DNA from: Acidipropionibacterium timonense | GTDB lineage: Bacteria; Actinomycetota; Actinomycetes; Propionibacteriales; Propionibacteriaceae | NCBI RefSeq assembly: GCF_900605005.1 | Contig: NZ_LR027558.1 | Span: forward strand, 1,916,949-1,980,948 | Direction: 5' to 3' | DNA: 64,000 nt | Shown: one piece after another, positions 1 to 7,858 of the stretch | How positions within the stretch are numbered: the stretch's first letter is position 1 | How the letters are laid out: each line of letters begins with the position of its first letter | The notes under the pieces: model-generated | Seen by the model: only the letters and a program-made list of their open reading frames with translations | Databases searched by the model: none | What the model was told of the DNA's origin: nothing | Position numbers and translations under genes: made by a program

Positions 1-423
1 CCGCGAGACCGTGGAGCGGGAGATGCCGGTGTCGTTGCCCAGGGCGCGCACCAGCTGGTCGACCTTGCGGGTGGACACGCCGTCGATCCAGGCAGTGGCG
101 ATCACGGCGTACAGGGCCTTGTCGACCCTCCTGCGTGGGGACAGTAGGGACGGGAAGAACGACCCCTCCCTCAGCTTGGGGATCGCAAGGTCCACCTCGC
201 CGGCTGGAGTGGCCAGCGTCTTGGAGCGCGTCCCGTTGCGGCGGGTCGTGCGCTCCGGGGTGCGCTCGTGCGGGGCCGCGCCGATCCTCGCGGTCGCCTC
301 GGCGTTGATCAGGTCCTGCAGCCCCGCCTGCAGCATCCGTCGGAACACGTCCGAATGAGCGAGGTCGGGATCGGCCAGGACTTCCTGAATCAGCGCGGAC
401 AGGGCAGACTGGTTGTGGGTCAT
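1..423 (-). CDS. IS256-family (Mutator-type) transposase, N-terminal part
   Basis: This reverse-strand frame stays open for 141 codons from an ATG to the window edge, so the 3' part is missing. The protein begins MTHNQSALSALIQEVL. It then shows conserved N-terminal blocks of Mutator/IS256 transposases: a GLQDLINAEATARIGAAPHE-like helix, RTTRRNG, TPAGEVDLAIPKLREGSFFP, and a TAWIDGVSTRKVDQLVRALG-like segment followed by SRSTVSR. The DDE catalytic residues of the family lie further downstream and cannot be checked. The enzyme would catalyse copy-out or cut-and-paste transposition of its own element. No frameshift or stop is seen in the visible part, so it may be intact. Confidence 0.9.
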   Translation of the reverse strand, partial: MTHNQSALSALIQEVLADPDLAHSDVFRRMLQAGLQDLINAEATARIGAAPHERTPERTTRRNGTRSKTLATPAGEVDLAIPKLREGSFFPSLLSPRRRVDKALYAVIATAWIDGVSTRKVDQLVRALGNDTGISRSTVSR

Positions 424-530
424 CGTGAGATCACTTCTTTGCTTCTTGCCGGAAACAACAGGTCCTCCCACGATGACCCCTCTACGTCAACGCCGACGAG
501 GGACCCGCAGGAAGTGACACCACACTAAGA
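1..530 (-). mobile_element. IS256-family insertion sequence, one end (other end outside window)
   Basis: The left part of the window is one end of an IS256-family element carrying the transposase start. The outer terminus is inferred near 524-530, where the reverse strand reads GTGTGGTGTCACTTCC. This is a plausible terminal inverted repeat, but the partner end and target duplication lie outside the window, so the exact border is not proven. The stretch between the repeat and the transposase start is the short untranslated leader usual for the family. The element sits upstream of a peptidase gene transcribed away from it. Confidence 0.7.
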
Positions 531-604
531 GACGCACCCATCCAGCCGCTCGGACCCCGGTCGCGCAGGCATTCCGGTGGCCGAGAAGCCCGCCATCACC
601 GGGT

Positions 605-634
605 TTGTGAGACCAATCTGAGAGATGCTACGGT
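605..634 (+). promoter_or_regulatory. Candidate promoter of the M23 peptidase gene
   Basis: TTGTGA and TACGGT (extended as TGCTACGGT) are 18 bp apart. This implies a leader of about 100 nt before the GTG start. I see no recognisable riboswitch in the leader. Confidence 0.35.
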
Positions 635-743
635 TTTCCTCAGCAAGATCGTCGGAGGCCCGTCCACGTCGGACATGACTGTTCGGGCCCCCACCACGGG
701 CCCGGGAATGGACCCGGCTCGCGCCCGGCCGACAAGGAGTCAT

Positions 744-1817
744 GTGAGCACTGCACGGACACGTCGCGGTACCCGTCCTGTCGTCGACCCCGTCGAGGGT
801 GAGGACCCAGCCCCCTTTGCCGACAGCCGGCACACGCGCGTCCACGTGCGACGCGGACTGGCCGGGCTCGTCGTCGGCACCCTCGGTCTGCTGTCGGTGG
901 GCGGGGTCTGGCTGGCCAGCGCCGCCGACTCGACGACGACCGATGCCCACTCCGTGGCCGTCGACACCACTCGACCCGACACGTCGAAGGCCGTCCCGGA
1001 CACCACGAGCGTGCAGCCGGGCACCCGCAGCGACACCGGCGCCGCGACGAACCCCACCGCCAGGACCAAGGACGGCGGCCTGGCCGCCCTCGACGGACGG
1101 GGCTCGACCGTCTCGCGCAATGCCATCCGCACCGAGCTCGACCAGGCGATGAGCCGTTCCCTGACCTCCCAGCGCACCTCCTCACTGGCCACCTCGGGCA
1201 CGAAGATCATCGACAGCGCCGCCACGGTGACCGAACGGGTGCGTGCCGACGAACTCAATGCCTCCATCGCCAAGGTCAAGGCGAACGCCGCGAAGATCGC
1301 CGCCGAGAAGAAGGCGGCCGAGGCCAAGCTCGTCGCGCAGGCGAAGACCGCCGGCATCTCGATCACCAGCGGCAACCTCCAGGCCATCGTCTCCGACGGT
1401 GGCGGCACGACGCCGATCGCGCCGGGTTCGTACACCCTGGGTTCCTACTGGGGTGAGTACGGCGTCTGGGCCCGTTGGCACACCGGCGAGGACTTCGTCT
1501 CGCCCTGCGGCACCCCGGTGCGGGCGGTCGCGGCCGGCGTCGTCGGGCAGCCGACCGGTGGATCGTGGGCCGGCAACCATGTCATCATCCACCACGCGAA
1601 TGGCGGGTCCACCCTGTCGGCCCACCTCTCGTCGATCGTCGTGAGCCCCGGTGCCACCGTCAAGGCCGGCCAGCTCATCGGGTACGTCGGTGAGACCGGC
1701 CGGGCATTCGGCTGCCACCTCCACTTCGAGTACTATCCGGCAGGGACGACCCCCGGAGACGTCTACTCGACCCAGGACCCACTGGTGTTCCTCAGGTCCC
1801 TCGGCGTCAAGCCCTGA
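744..1817 (+). CDS. Membrane-anchored M23-family metallopeptidase (LytM/peptidoglycan endopeptidase)
   Basis: Likely zinc-dependent endopeptidase or LytM-type regulator acting on peptidoglycan outside the cell. The GTG start is chosen because AAGGAG lies 4 nt upstream; an in-frame ATG at 675 has no such site. Residues about 37-60 form one hydrophobic segment after Arg-rich sequence, giving a signal anchor. A Thr/Asp-rich stretch and an Ala/Lys-rich, probably coiled-coil region (about 150-215) follow. The C-terminal 130 residues are a peptidase M23 domain with the HxxxD-type motif HTGED (near residue 246) and the HLHFE motif (near 324), so the zinc ligands look intact. The gene is monocistronic between an insertion sequence and the convergent pcrA. 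Confidence 0.9.
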   Translation: MSTARTRRGTRPVVDPVEGEDPAPFADSRHTRVHVRRGLAGLVVGTLGLLSVGGVWLASAADSTTTDAHSVAVDTTRPDTSKAVPDTTSVQPGTRSDTGAATNPTARTKDGGLAALDGRGSTVSRNAIRTELDQAMSRSLTSQRTSSLATSGTKIIDSAATVTERVRADELNASIAKVKANAAKIAAEKKAAEAKLVAQAKTAGISITSGNLQAIVSDGGGTTPIAPGSYTLGSYWGEYGVWARWHTGEDFVSPCGTPVRAVAAGVVGQPTGGSWAGNHVIIHHANGGSTLSAHLSSIVVSPGATVKAGQLIGYVGETGRAFGCHLHFEYYPAGTTPGDVYSTQDPLVFLRSLGVKP

Positions 1818-1881
1818 GTCGACCCAACCGTCAAGGCCTGAGTCGGCCCAGCCGCCAGGCTCGACATCCCATGGTCCCGAG

Positions 1882-1911
1882 GCCCCCCGCTACCGAATTG
1901 GCACGGGGGGC
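1882..1911. terminator. Bidirectional terminator hairpin
   Basis: An 8-bp perfect G/C stem (GCCCCCCG/CGGGGGGC) with a 14-nt loop lies between two convergent genes, the M23 peptidase and pcrA. No clear U tract, as is common in high-GC actinobacteria. Confidence 0.6.
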
Positions 1912-1922
1912 TTCGTCCTGTC

Positions 1923-4361
1923 TCACAGCTTCTCGACCGGCGCGAACTTGAGGGCGAGCCGCTTGAGCCCCACCGAGCCGAAGTCGACGTCGGCCTTGGC
2001 GTCGGCCCCGACGCCGGAGGTGGCGACCACCGTCCCCAGCCCCCACTTGGTGTGGAGCACCTTGTCACCGGGCTCGACCGAGATGACCGGACCCCGAGGG
2101 GCCTGACCCGGTCCCCGTCCCGACCCGAACGAGGGCGTCCGATCGAGGGAGCGGCGGGCCTCGCGGCTGCGGTCCTGGGCCTGGGTCGACCACCCGGCCA
2201 CCTCGGCCACCCGTTCCCAGGTGAGCAGGCGGCCCGGGATCTCCTCGATGAACCGACTGGCCGGGTTGTACTGCGGCTGCCCCCACAGGGTGCGCACGGT
2301 GGCCCGGGAGAGGAAGAGCTGCTTGCGTGCCCGGGTGATGCCGACGTACGCCAGCCGACGTTCCTCGGCGAGTTCGCGGGGATCGGCCATGGCCCTCATG
2401 TGCGGGAAGATCCCGTCCTCGAAGCCGGTGATGAACACCGTGTCGAACTCCAGTCCCTTGGCGGTGTGCAGGGTCATGAGGGTGACGACGCCGTCCCCCT
2501 CGGTGGGGATCTGGTCGGAATCGGCCACCAGGGCGATCTGCTCGAGGAAGGCCGGCAGGGAGTCGTCGGCCTCGAGGACGAGGTCGTCCTCCGCACCCAC
2601 CTCGTCGGGCTCCAGGTCGGCACTGTGCACCCGGGCCACGAACTCCTGGGCCACCGAGACGAGTTCGACGAGGTTCTCCAGTCGGGTCTCGTCCTGGGGA
2701 TCCTTGGAGTTCTCGAGCTCGCCGATGTAGCCGGACTCCTTGAGGATGCTCGCGGCGATCTCGTCGGCCCTGGCCCCGTGGGCCACCATGGCGCGGTGCT
2801 GGGCCAGGAGCTGCCCGAAGGCCCGGATCTGGTTGACCGACCGTGCCGCCAGTCCGTCGACCTCGTCGACGCGGTCGATGGCCTCGCTGAAGGGGATGCG
2901 CCGGGCGGTGGCGAAGAGTTCGAGGGCGGCCTCGGCACGGGCACCGATGCCCCGCTTGGGGACGTTGAGGATGCGCCTCAGCGACACGTCGTCGGCGGGG
3001 TTGGCGATGGCACGCAGGTAACTCACGGCGTCACGCACCTCCTTGCGCTCGTAGAAGCGCACTCCCCCGACGACCCGGTACGGCAACCCGGTGCGGATGA
3101 AGACGTCCTCGAAGGCCCGGGACTGGGCATTGGTGCGGTAGAAGACGGCGACCTCCCCGTACCGGGTCTGCCCCGCGTCGACGAGTTCGTCGATCCGGCG
3201 GGCGACCCACGAGGCCTCGTCGTGCTCGGTGTCGGCGACGTAGCCGACGATCTTGGCGCCGTCACCCTGATCGGTCCACAGGTTCTTGGCCGGCCGGTCG
3301 GCGTTGCCCTTGATGAGGGCGTTGGCTGCCGAGAGGATCGTCTGGGTCGACCGGTAGTTCTGCTCGAGGAGGATCGTCCGGGCTCCGGGGAAGTCGGACT
3401 CGAAGTCGAGGATGTTGCGGATCGTCGCCCCACGGAAGGCGTAGATCGACTGGTCGGAGTCGCCGACGACCATGAGTTCGGGGGGATCGACGTGCGGCCC
3501 CGTCCCGCCCGACCGCTCCGCCTCCCGTTCCGCGCCGCACAGGGCCCGGATGAACTGGTACTGGGCGGTGTTGGTGTCCTGGTACTCGTCGACGAGGACG
3601 TGCCGGAACCGGCGCCGGTACTGCTCGCGCAGATCCGGGAAGTCCCGCAACAGGGTGACGGTCGACATGATGAGGTCGTCGAAGTCGAGGGCGTTGGCCG
3701 CGCGCAGCCGGCGCTGGTACTCGTCGTAGAGCTCGGCGAAGGTGCGGTCGTTGCCGGTCGACGCCGCGGCGGCGGCCCGTGCTGGATCGACGAGTTCGTT
3801 CTTCTGGTTCGAGATCCAGTTCATGACGGTGCGCGGGGCGAACTTCTTGGGGTCGAGGTTGGCGTCGCGGGTGACGAGGGAGACGAGTCTCTTGGCGTCG
3901 GTGTCGTCGTAGATGGAGAAGGTCCGCGACAGGCCGAGCCGGTCGGCGTCCGAGCGGAGGATGCGCACCGCGGCCGAGTGGAAGGTCGAGACCCACATGG
4001 CACGGGCCCGGTTGCCGACGAGGTCGACGACGCGGCCCTTCATCTCGGCGGCGGCCTTGTTGGTGAAGGTGATCGCCAGGATCGACCCGGGATGGACCCC
4101 GCGAACGGTCACCAGATGGGCGATCCGACGGGTGAGGACGCGGGTCTTGCCCGACCCGGCCCCGGCGACGACGAGGACCGGCGACCCGGCATGGAGCACG
4201 GCCTCGCGCTGCGGCTCGTTGAGGTCGGCCAGCAGGTCGGCGGCCCCACCCTGGCGCCTGGGGGCGTCGCCGGACAGGTCGGTCGGCAGCACCCCCGGCT
4301 CGGTCGATCGACCGGAGGTCGGGCGCACGGTGAAGTACGAGAAGAGGTCGGGCTCAGTCAT
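1923..4361 (-). CDS. pcrA: ATP-dependent DNA helicase PcrA/UvrD
   Basis: Superfamily 1A 3'-5' DNA helicase for nucleotide excision repair, rolling-circle replication and removal of RecA filaments. The 812-residue length fits actinobacterial UvrD1/PcrA. Motif Q (NEPQREAVLH) precedes the P-loop GAGSGKT at residues 67-73. Motif II is DEYQDTN, motif III VVGDSDQSIYAFRGA, then TAKGLEFDTVF and the motif VI segment YVGITRARKQLF. The last 50 residues (EPGDKVLHTKWGLGTVV onward) form the Tudor-like domain that binds RNA polymerase in PcrA homologues. Transcription is monocistronic and convergent with the M23 gene. The upstream side is shared with the divergent metQNI promoter region. Confidence 0.97.
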   Translation of the reverse strand: MTEPDLFSYFTVRPTSGRSTEPGVLPTDLSGDAPRRQGGAADLLADLNEPQREAVLHAGSPVLVVAGAGSGKTRVLTRRIAHLVTVRGVHPGSILAITFTNKAAAEMKGRVVDLVGNRARAMWVSTFHSAAVRILRSDADRLGLSRTFSIYDDTDAKRLVSLVTRDANLDPKKFAPRTVMNWISNQKNELVDPARAAAAASTGNDRTFAELYDEYQRRLRAANALDFDDLIMSTVTLLRDFPDLREQYRRRFRHVLVDEYQDTNTAQYQFIRALCGAEREAERSGGTGPHVDPPELMVVGDSDQSIYAFRGATIRNILDFESDFPGARTILLEQNYRSTQTILSAANALIKGNADRPAKNLWTDQGDGAKIVGYVADTEHDEASWVARRIDELVDAGQTRYGEVAVFYRTNAQSRAFEDVFIRTGLPYRVVGGVRFYERKEVRDAVSYLRAIANPADDVSLRRILNVPKRGIGARAEAALELFATARRIPFSEAIDRVDEVDGLAARSVNQIRAFGQLLAQHRAMVAHGARADEIAASILKESGYIGELENSKDPQDETRLENLVELVSVAQEFVARVHSADLEPDEVGAEDDLVLEADDSLPAFLEQIALVADSDQIPTEGDGVVTLMTLHTAKGLEFDTVFITGFEDGIFPHMRAMADPRELAEERRLAYVGITRARKQLFLSRATVRTLWGQPQYNPASRFIEEIPGRLLTWERVAEVAGWSTQAQDRSREARRSLDRTPSFGSGRGPGQAPRGPVISVEPGDKVLHTKWGLGTVVATSGVGADAKADVDFGSVGLKRLALKFAPVEKL

Positions 4362-4503
4362 GGCGGCCCCAGCCTACGGCCCTGCCGCTCGGGTACGCCT
4401 CCCCGGCGCCCCGGGCCCGGCCTCGCACCGATCCCCCGGACCGGCGAATGGTCTCGGTCAGCGACGTCACATCTCACGGTTCGGACATGGGTGGCGTCGA
4501 GAA

Positions 4504-4533
4504 TTGACACCTGGCCGCCCTGCCGCCTAGCTT
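4504..4533 (+). promoter_or_regulatory. Strong sigma70-type promoter of the methionine uptake operon
   Basis: A consensus TTGACA and TAGCTT are separated by 18 bp. The predicted start point, about 4540, falls exactly at the 5' end of the SAM riboswitch, which supports the assignment. Confidence 0.8.
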
Positions 4534-4540
4534 GAGGGCA

Positions 4541-4660
4541 GGTCTTGAGACCCGGCGTCAAGCCACGGCTTGCCGGGCGGCAACCCCTCGCGTCCCGTCG
4601 GGTGCCCCGTGTGACGACCCGGTCGCGCCACGAGGTGCGACAAGAGCGACGGCGCACCAC
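4541..4660 (+). promoter_or_regulatory. SAM-IV riboswitch
   Basis: The core matches the actinobacterial SAM-IV aptamer: GGTC at the 5' end, then GAGACCCGGCGTCAAGCCAC, GGCTTGCCGGGCGGCAACCC, and later GGTGCCCC...GTGTGACGACC. The terminal GGTC/GACC pair closes helix P1. It precedes a methionine ABC importer, the expected regulon of a SAM sensor. S-adenosylmethionine binding should lower expression. The 3' limit, including the pseudoknot hairpin after P1, is approximate. A covariance search with the Rfam SAM-IV model would be decisive. Confidence 0.88.
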
Positions 4661-4687
4661 GCGCCCGACACCACAGGAGCAGGAACC

Positions 4688-4783
4688 ATGGCAGCGGCCC
4701 ACAGCCACCTCGCAGACGCCGACCAGCGCGCCCTCGAGATGCCCGCCATGATGTGCTGCCCCCGAATGTCCGGCACCTGCTGA
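4688..4783 (+). CDS. Short Met/Cys-rich leader peptide (31 aa)
   Basis: The 31-codon frame starts with ATG 9 nt after AGGAG and ends in TGA. The peptide has methionines at its start, middle and end, and the C-terminal run MMCCPRMSGTC holds three Met and three Cys within eleven residues. It lies directly after the SAM-IV riboswitch and about 280 bp before metQ. Position and composition suggest a regulatory leader peptide whose translation senses charged tRNA-Met or tRNA-Cys, as known for Cys-rich leader peptides of actinobacterial sulfur genes. An imperfect hairpin lies 19 nt after the stop codon. A function as a small protein cannot be excluded. No known family is recognised from the sequence alone. 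Confidence 0.6.
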   Translation: MAAAHSHLADADQRALEMPAMMCCPRMSGTC

Positions 4784-4801
4784 TCGACCCCTGCCGATCC
4801 G

Positions 4802-4825
4802 CGGACCTGCCCCCGAGCAGGACCG
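4802..4825 (+). promoter_or_regulatory. Hairpin after the Met/Cys leader peptide, possible attenuator
   Basis: CGG-A-CCTGC pairs with GCAGG-A-CCG around a 6-nt loop, 19 nt after the leader-peptide stop codon. It could be coupled to leader translation. The remaining leader up to metQ (4826-5050) holds no recognised gene. Confidence 0.35.
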
Positions 4826-5062
4826 TCACCCGCGCAGCGACACCGATCCAGCAGGACCATCGACCCGCTGACCCCCTGTCGTCGTGACGAGCTGTCCCGC
4901 CCGTCCCGACGACCCGGGAGTCGCCGACAGCAGCTCCACCCGCCAGCGGGATCCTCGGAGCACACCCCCCTCGATCCCGGACGTCGGCGACACCCGTCCC
5001 ACCTCCGGACCGTCCCCCACCCCACGTCCACACCCGATCACCAGCCCATCAGGAGCACCCCC

Positions 5063-6016
5063 ATGAGCACCCAGAATCCCACCGACGGCACCCCCCAGGC
5101 CCTCCCCGAGCACCCGCAGCGCGGATCCCGCAAGGGTCTGGTCATCGGCGCCGTCATCGTCGTCCTGGCCATCGTGGCCGGGGTCATCGGTTGGGCCGTC
5201 ACCCGCAAGTCGGACGCCCAGGCGACGACGACGGTGAAGATCGGCACCACCGAGGCCGGCGCGTCCTTCTGGCCGATCTTCAAGAAGAAGGCCGCCGAGC
5301 AGGGCATCACCATCGAGGTCGTGAGCTTCAACGACTACAACCAGCCCAACCGTGCGCTCTCCCAGAAGCAGATCGACCTCAACTACTTCCAGCACATCTT
5401 CTTCCTGGCCAACTACGACCACGAGAACAAGGACACCCTCATCCCGCTCGACTCGACCTATGTCGTCCCGCTCGGTCTGTACTCGAAGAAGCACACCTCG
5501 GTGAGCCAGATCCCCCAGGGTGGCAAGATCGCCATCCCCAATGACGCCACCAACCAGGGACGGGCCCTGCTCGTCCTCCAGTCGGCCGGCCTGCTCACCC
5601 TGCGCAACGGCGGCAGCGCCCTGTCGACCCCGTCCGACATCGACACCGCCAAGTCCAAGGTCACCGTCACGCCCGTGGATGCGGCCCAGACGGTCACCGC
5701 CCTGCCCTCGGTCGACGGAGCGGTCATCAACAACGGCTTCGCCCGCGACGCCAACATCGACCCCTCGTCGGCCCTCTACGCGGACTCCGCGAAGAGCAGC
5801 ACGGTCGACCCGTACATCAACATCTTCGCCGCCCGCGCCGCCGACAAGAACAATGCCACCTACCTCAAGGTGACGAAGATCTGGCACGATGAGGAGGTCG
5901 AGAAGGCCGTCCTGGCCGACTCGAAGAACTCCGCCGTCATCGTCCAGGGTCGCAGCCGGGCCGATCTGCAGAAGATCAGCGACAACCTGCAGGCCGAGCT
6001 CGCCAAGAAGGGCTGA
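5063..6016 (+). CDS. metQ: Methionine ABC transporter, substrate-binding protein MetQ/NlpA family
   Basis: Extracellular receptor for methionine (L- or D-Met, possibly Met-Gln), delivering it to MetNI. AGGAG lies 8 nt before the ATG. After a 22-residue hydrophilic N-terminus comes one transmembrane helix (about 25-46, LVIGAVIVVLAIVAGVIGWA). The NlpA-family domain (KIGTTEAGASFWPIFKKKA onward) follows. Family blocks NYFQHIFFL, YSKKH, IPNDATNQGRALLVLQ and AVINNGFA are all present. Unusually, there is no lipobox cysteine; the protein seems tethered by an uncleaved N-terminal helix instead of a lipid. First gene of metQNI, controlled by the upstream SAM-IV riboswitch. Confidence 0.95.
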   Translation: MSTQNPTDGTPQALPEHPQRGSRKGLVIGAVIVVLAIVAGVIGWAVTRKSDAQATTTVKIGTTEAGASFWPIFKKKAAEQGITIEVVSFNDYNQPNRALSQKQIDLNYFQHIFFLANYDHENKDTLIPLDSTYVVPLGLYSKKHTSVSQIPQGGKIAIPNDATNQGRALLVLQSAGLLTLRNGGSALSTPSDIDTAKSKVTVTPVDAAQTVTALPSVDGAVINNGFARDANIDPSSALYADSAKSSTVDPYINIFAARAADKNNATYLKVTKIWHDEEVEKAVLADSKNSAVIVQGRSRADLQKISDNLQAELAKKG

Positions 6017-6089
6017 CCACCGATCCGGGTGCCCGTCCCGCGGGGCGGGCACCTCGCTGCGTCCCAGCCCCCGGCACAAGAAGGTTCCC

Positions 6090-7142
6090 ATGGCCGATCC
6101 ACACATCCGTCTCGAGCACGTCTCCAAGGTCTTCCAGACCAGGTCCGGGCCCGTCCAGGCCCTCGACGACGTGAGCCTCGTCGTCGACCGCGGCTCGATC
6201 GGCGCGGTCATCGGGCACTCGGGGGCGGGCAAGTCGACCCTGGTGCGGCTCATCAACGGTCTGGAGCACCCCACCAGCGGCACGGTCGTCGTCGACGGGA
6301 CGGACATCTCTCACCTGCCCGAGAAGGCCCTGCGCCCGCTGCGCTCGGACATCGGGATGATCTTCCAGCAGTTCAACCTCTTCGGCTCGCGGACCATCTA
6401 CGACAACGTCGCCTACCCGCTCAAACTCGCCGGCTGGAGCCGCGCGCAGGAGCGGGCCAGGGTCACCGAGCTGCTCAATTTCGTCGGTCTCACCGACAAG
6501 GCCTGGGTGCATCCCGACCAGCTCTCCGGCGGTCAGAAGCAGCGGGTCGGCATCGCCCGTGCCCTGGCCACCCGGCCCTCGATCCTCCTGGCCGACGAGT
6601 CCACCTCGGCCCTCGACCCGGAGACGACGGCCGACGTCCTGTCGCTGCTGCGGCGGGTCAACGACGACCTCGGGGTGACCATCGTCGTCATCACCCACGA
6701 GATGGAGGTCGTCCGCTCGATCGCCGAGCGGGTGTGGGTCCTCGAGGAGGGTCACCTCGTCGAGACCGGGACGGCCCGCGAGGTCTTCGCCCACCCGCGG
6801 TCCGAGACGACCCGACGGTTCCTCTCCACGATCATCGGACAGCATCCCAGCCCCGAACAGGCCGCGCGTCTGCAGGCCCAGTACCCCGACGCGACCCTCG
6901 TCGACATCACCTCGGTCGACGACACGGCCTTCGGTCTGGCCCTGGCCGAGCTCGGGCGCGAGGACAGGGTGAGCTTCCGGATCGTCCACGGCGGCGTCAT
7001 CGAGGTGCGGGACGGTTCGGTCGGCAACTACACCGTGGCCCTGTCCGGGCCACCCGAGGACGTGGCCGACGCCGCCCGACGGCTGGCCCTCGTCTCCAGC
7101 GAGTCGCGGGCGGCACTGGCGGATCGACAGGAGCAGCGATGA
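6090..7142 (+). CDS. metN: Methionine ABC transporter ATP-binding protein MetN
   Basis: Cytoplasmic ATPase powering methionine uptake with MetI and MetQ. The ATG at 6090 is chosen because AAGAAGG precedes it and the product aligns from MADPHIRLEHVSKVF; the open frame extends further upstream without support. Walker A is GHSGAGKST, the signature is LSGGQKQR, and Walker B is ILLADESTSALD. The C-terminal 75 residues after the ATPase core (ATLVDITSVDD... to VSSESRAAL) form the NIL/C2 domain. In MetN this domain binds methionine and gives trans-inhibition. The 350-residue length is usual. Its stop overlaps the metI start (ATGA). Confidence 0.96.
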   Translation: MADPHIRLEHVSKVFQTRSGPVQALDDVSLVVDRGSIGAVIGHSGAGKSTLVRLINGLEHPTSGTVVVDGTDISHLPEKALRPLRSDIGMIFQQFNLFGSRTIYDNVAYPLKLAGWSRAQERARVTELLNFVGLTDKAWVHPDQLSGGQKQRVGIARALATRPSILLADESTSALDPETTADVLSLLRRVNDDLGVTIVVITHEMEVVRSIAERVWVLEEGHLVETGTAREVFAHPRSETTRRFLSTIIGQHPSPEQAARLQAQYPDATLVDITSVDDTAFGLALAELGREDRVSFRIVHGGVIEVRDGSVGNYTVALSGPPEDVADAARRLALVSSESRAALADRQEQR

Positions 7143-7798
7143 CCGACTGGAACTACCTCAGGCCGATCTTCATCCAGTCCATCGGCGAGACCCTCTTCAT
7201 GGCCCTGGTCACCCTCCTCGTCGGCGGGATCTGCGGCCTGGTCCTCGGGGTCTTCCTCTACGCCACCCGACGCGGCGGGGTGCTGGCCAACCGGACCGTC
7301 AACCTCGTCCTCAACGTCATCGTCAACATCGTGCGGCCCATCCCGTTCATCATCTTCATGACGGCCATCGCGCCGCTCACCCTCGAGGTCATCGGGACGA
7401 CGATCGGCGTCCGGGCGGCCACCTTCCCGCTGTGCATCGCGGCGACCTTCGCCATGAGCCGCATCGTCGAGCAGAACCTCGTCACCGTCGACCCCGGCGT
7501 CGTCGAGGCGGCCCGTGCCATGGGCGCCGGGCCGTGGCGCATCCTCTTCGACGTCGTCGCCCGTGAGGCCCTGGGGCCCCTCATCCTCGGCTACACCTAC
7601 GTCCTCATCGCCATCGTCGACATGACGGCCATCGCCGGGGCCATCGGTGGCGGCGGACTGGGTCAGTTCGCCATCACCTACGGCTACCAGCGGTTCAACT
7701 GGACGGTGACGGCCGTCGCGGTGGTGACGATCATCGTCCTCGTGCAGTGCGCGCAGTTCCTGGGGAACTGGTTGGCGAGGAAGGCGTTGCGTCGGTAG
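7139..7798 (+). CDS. metI: Methionine ABC transporter permease MetI
   Basis: Membrane channel of the MetNIQ importer. The start codon overlaps the metN stop by 4 nt, so translation is coupled. The 219 residues contain five predicted membrane helices. The cytoplasmic EAA loop, EAARAMGAGPWRILFDVV, is the MetN-docking site. Other family blocks are GETLFMALVTLL near the N-terminus and AIAGAIGGGGLGQFAITYGY near the C-terminus. Last gene of the operon; no convincing terminator hairpin is seen before the next gene, which has its own promoter. Confidence 0.96.
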   Translation: MTDWNYLRPIFIQSIGETLFMALVTLLVGGICGLVLGVFLYATRRGGVLANRTVNLVLNVIVNIVRPIPFIIFMTAIAPLTLEVIGTTIGVRAATFPLCIAATFAMSRIVEQNLVTVDPGVVEAARAMGAGPWRILFDVVAREALGPLILGYTYVLIAIVDMTAIAGAIGGGGLGQFAITYGYQRFNWTVTAVAVVTIIVLVQCAQFLGNWLARKALRR

Positions 7799-7846
7799 AG
7801 CGTCGGAGACGTACATGGCGACGGCGCCGGCGGGGCTCGCCCCCAC

Positions 7847-7852
7847 TAGGGT
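7847..7852 (+). promoter_or_regulatory. -10 box for a leaderless mRNA (phospholipase D-like gene)
   Basis: TAGGGT lies 6 nt before the ATG, so transcription should begin at or next to the start codon. No Shine-Dalgarno sequence is visible. Confidence 0.6.
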
Positions 7853-7858
7853 TGTTCC

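Noticed and set aside
590-743. c-di-AMP (ydaO-type) riboswitch before the M23 peptidase
   Set aside because: Such switches often precede wall hydrolase genes in actinobacteria, but the conserved aptamer blocks are not present here.
740-1435. Reverse-strand frame opposite the M23 peptidase
   Set aside because: No ribosome site and no recognisable domain; the forward frame has the intact metallopeptidase motifs.
2052-4535. An 827-codon forward frame opposite pcrA
   Set aside because: It is the antisense shadow of pcrA in GC-rich DNA; the opposite strand has the full set of helicase motifs.
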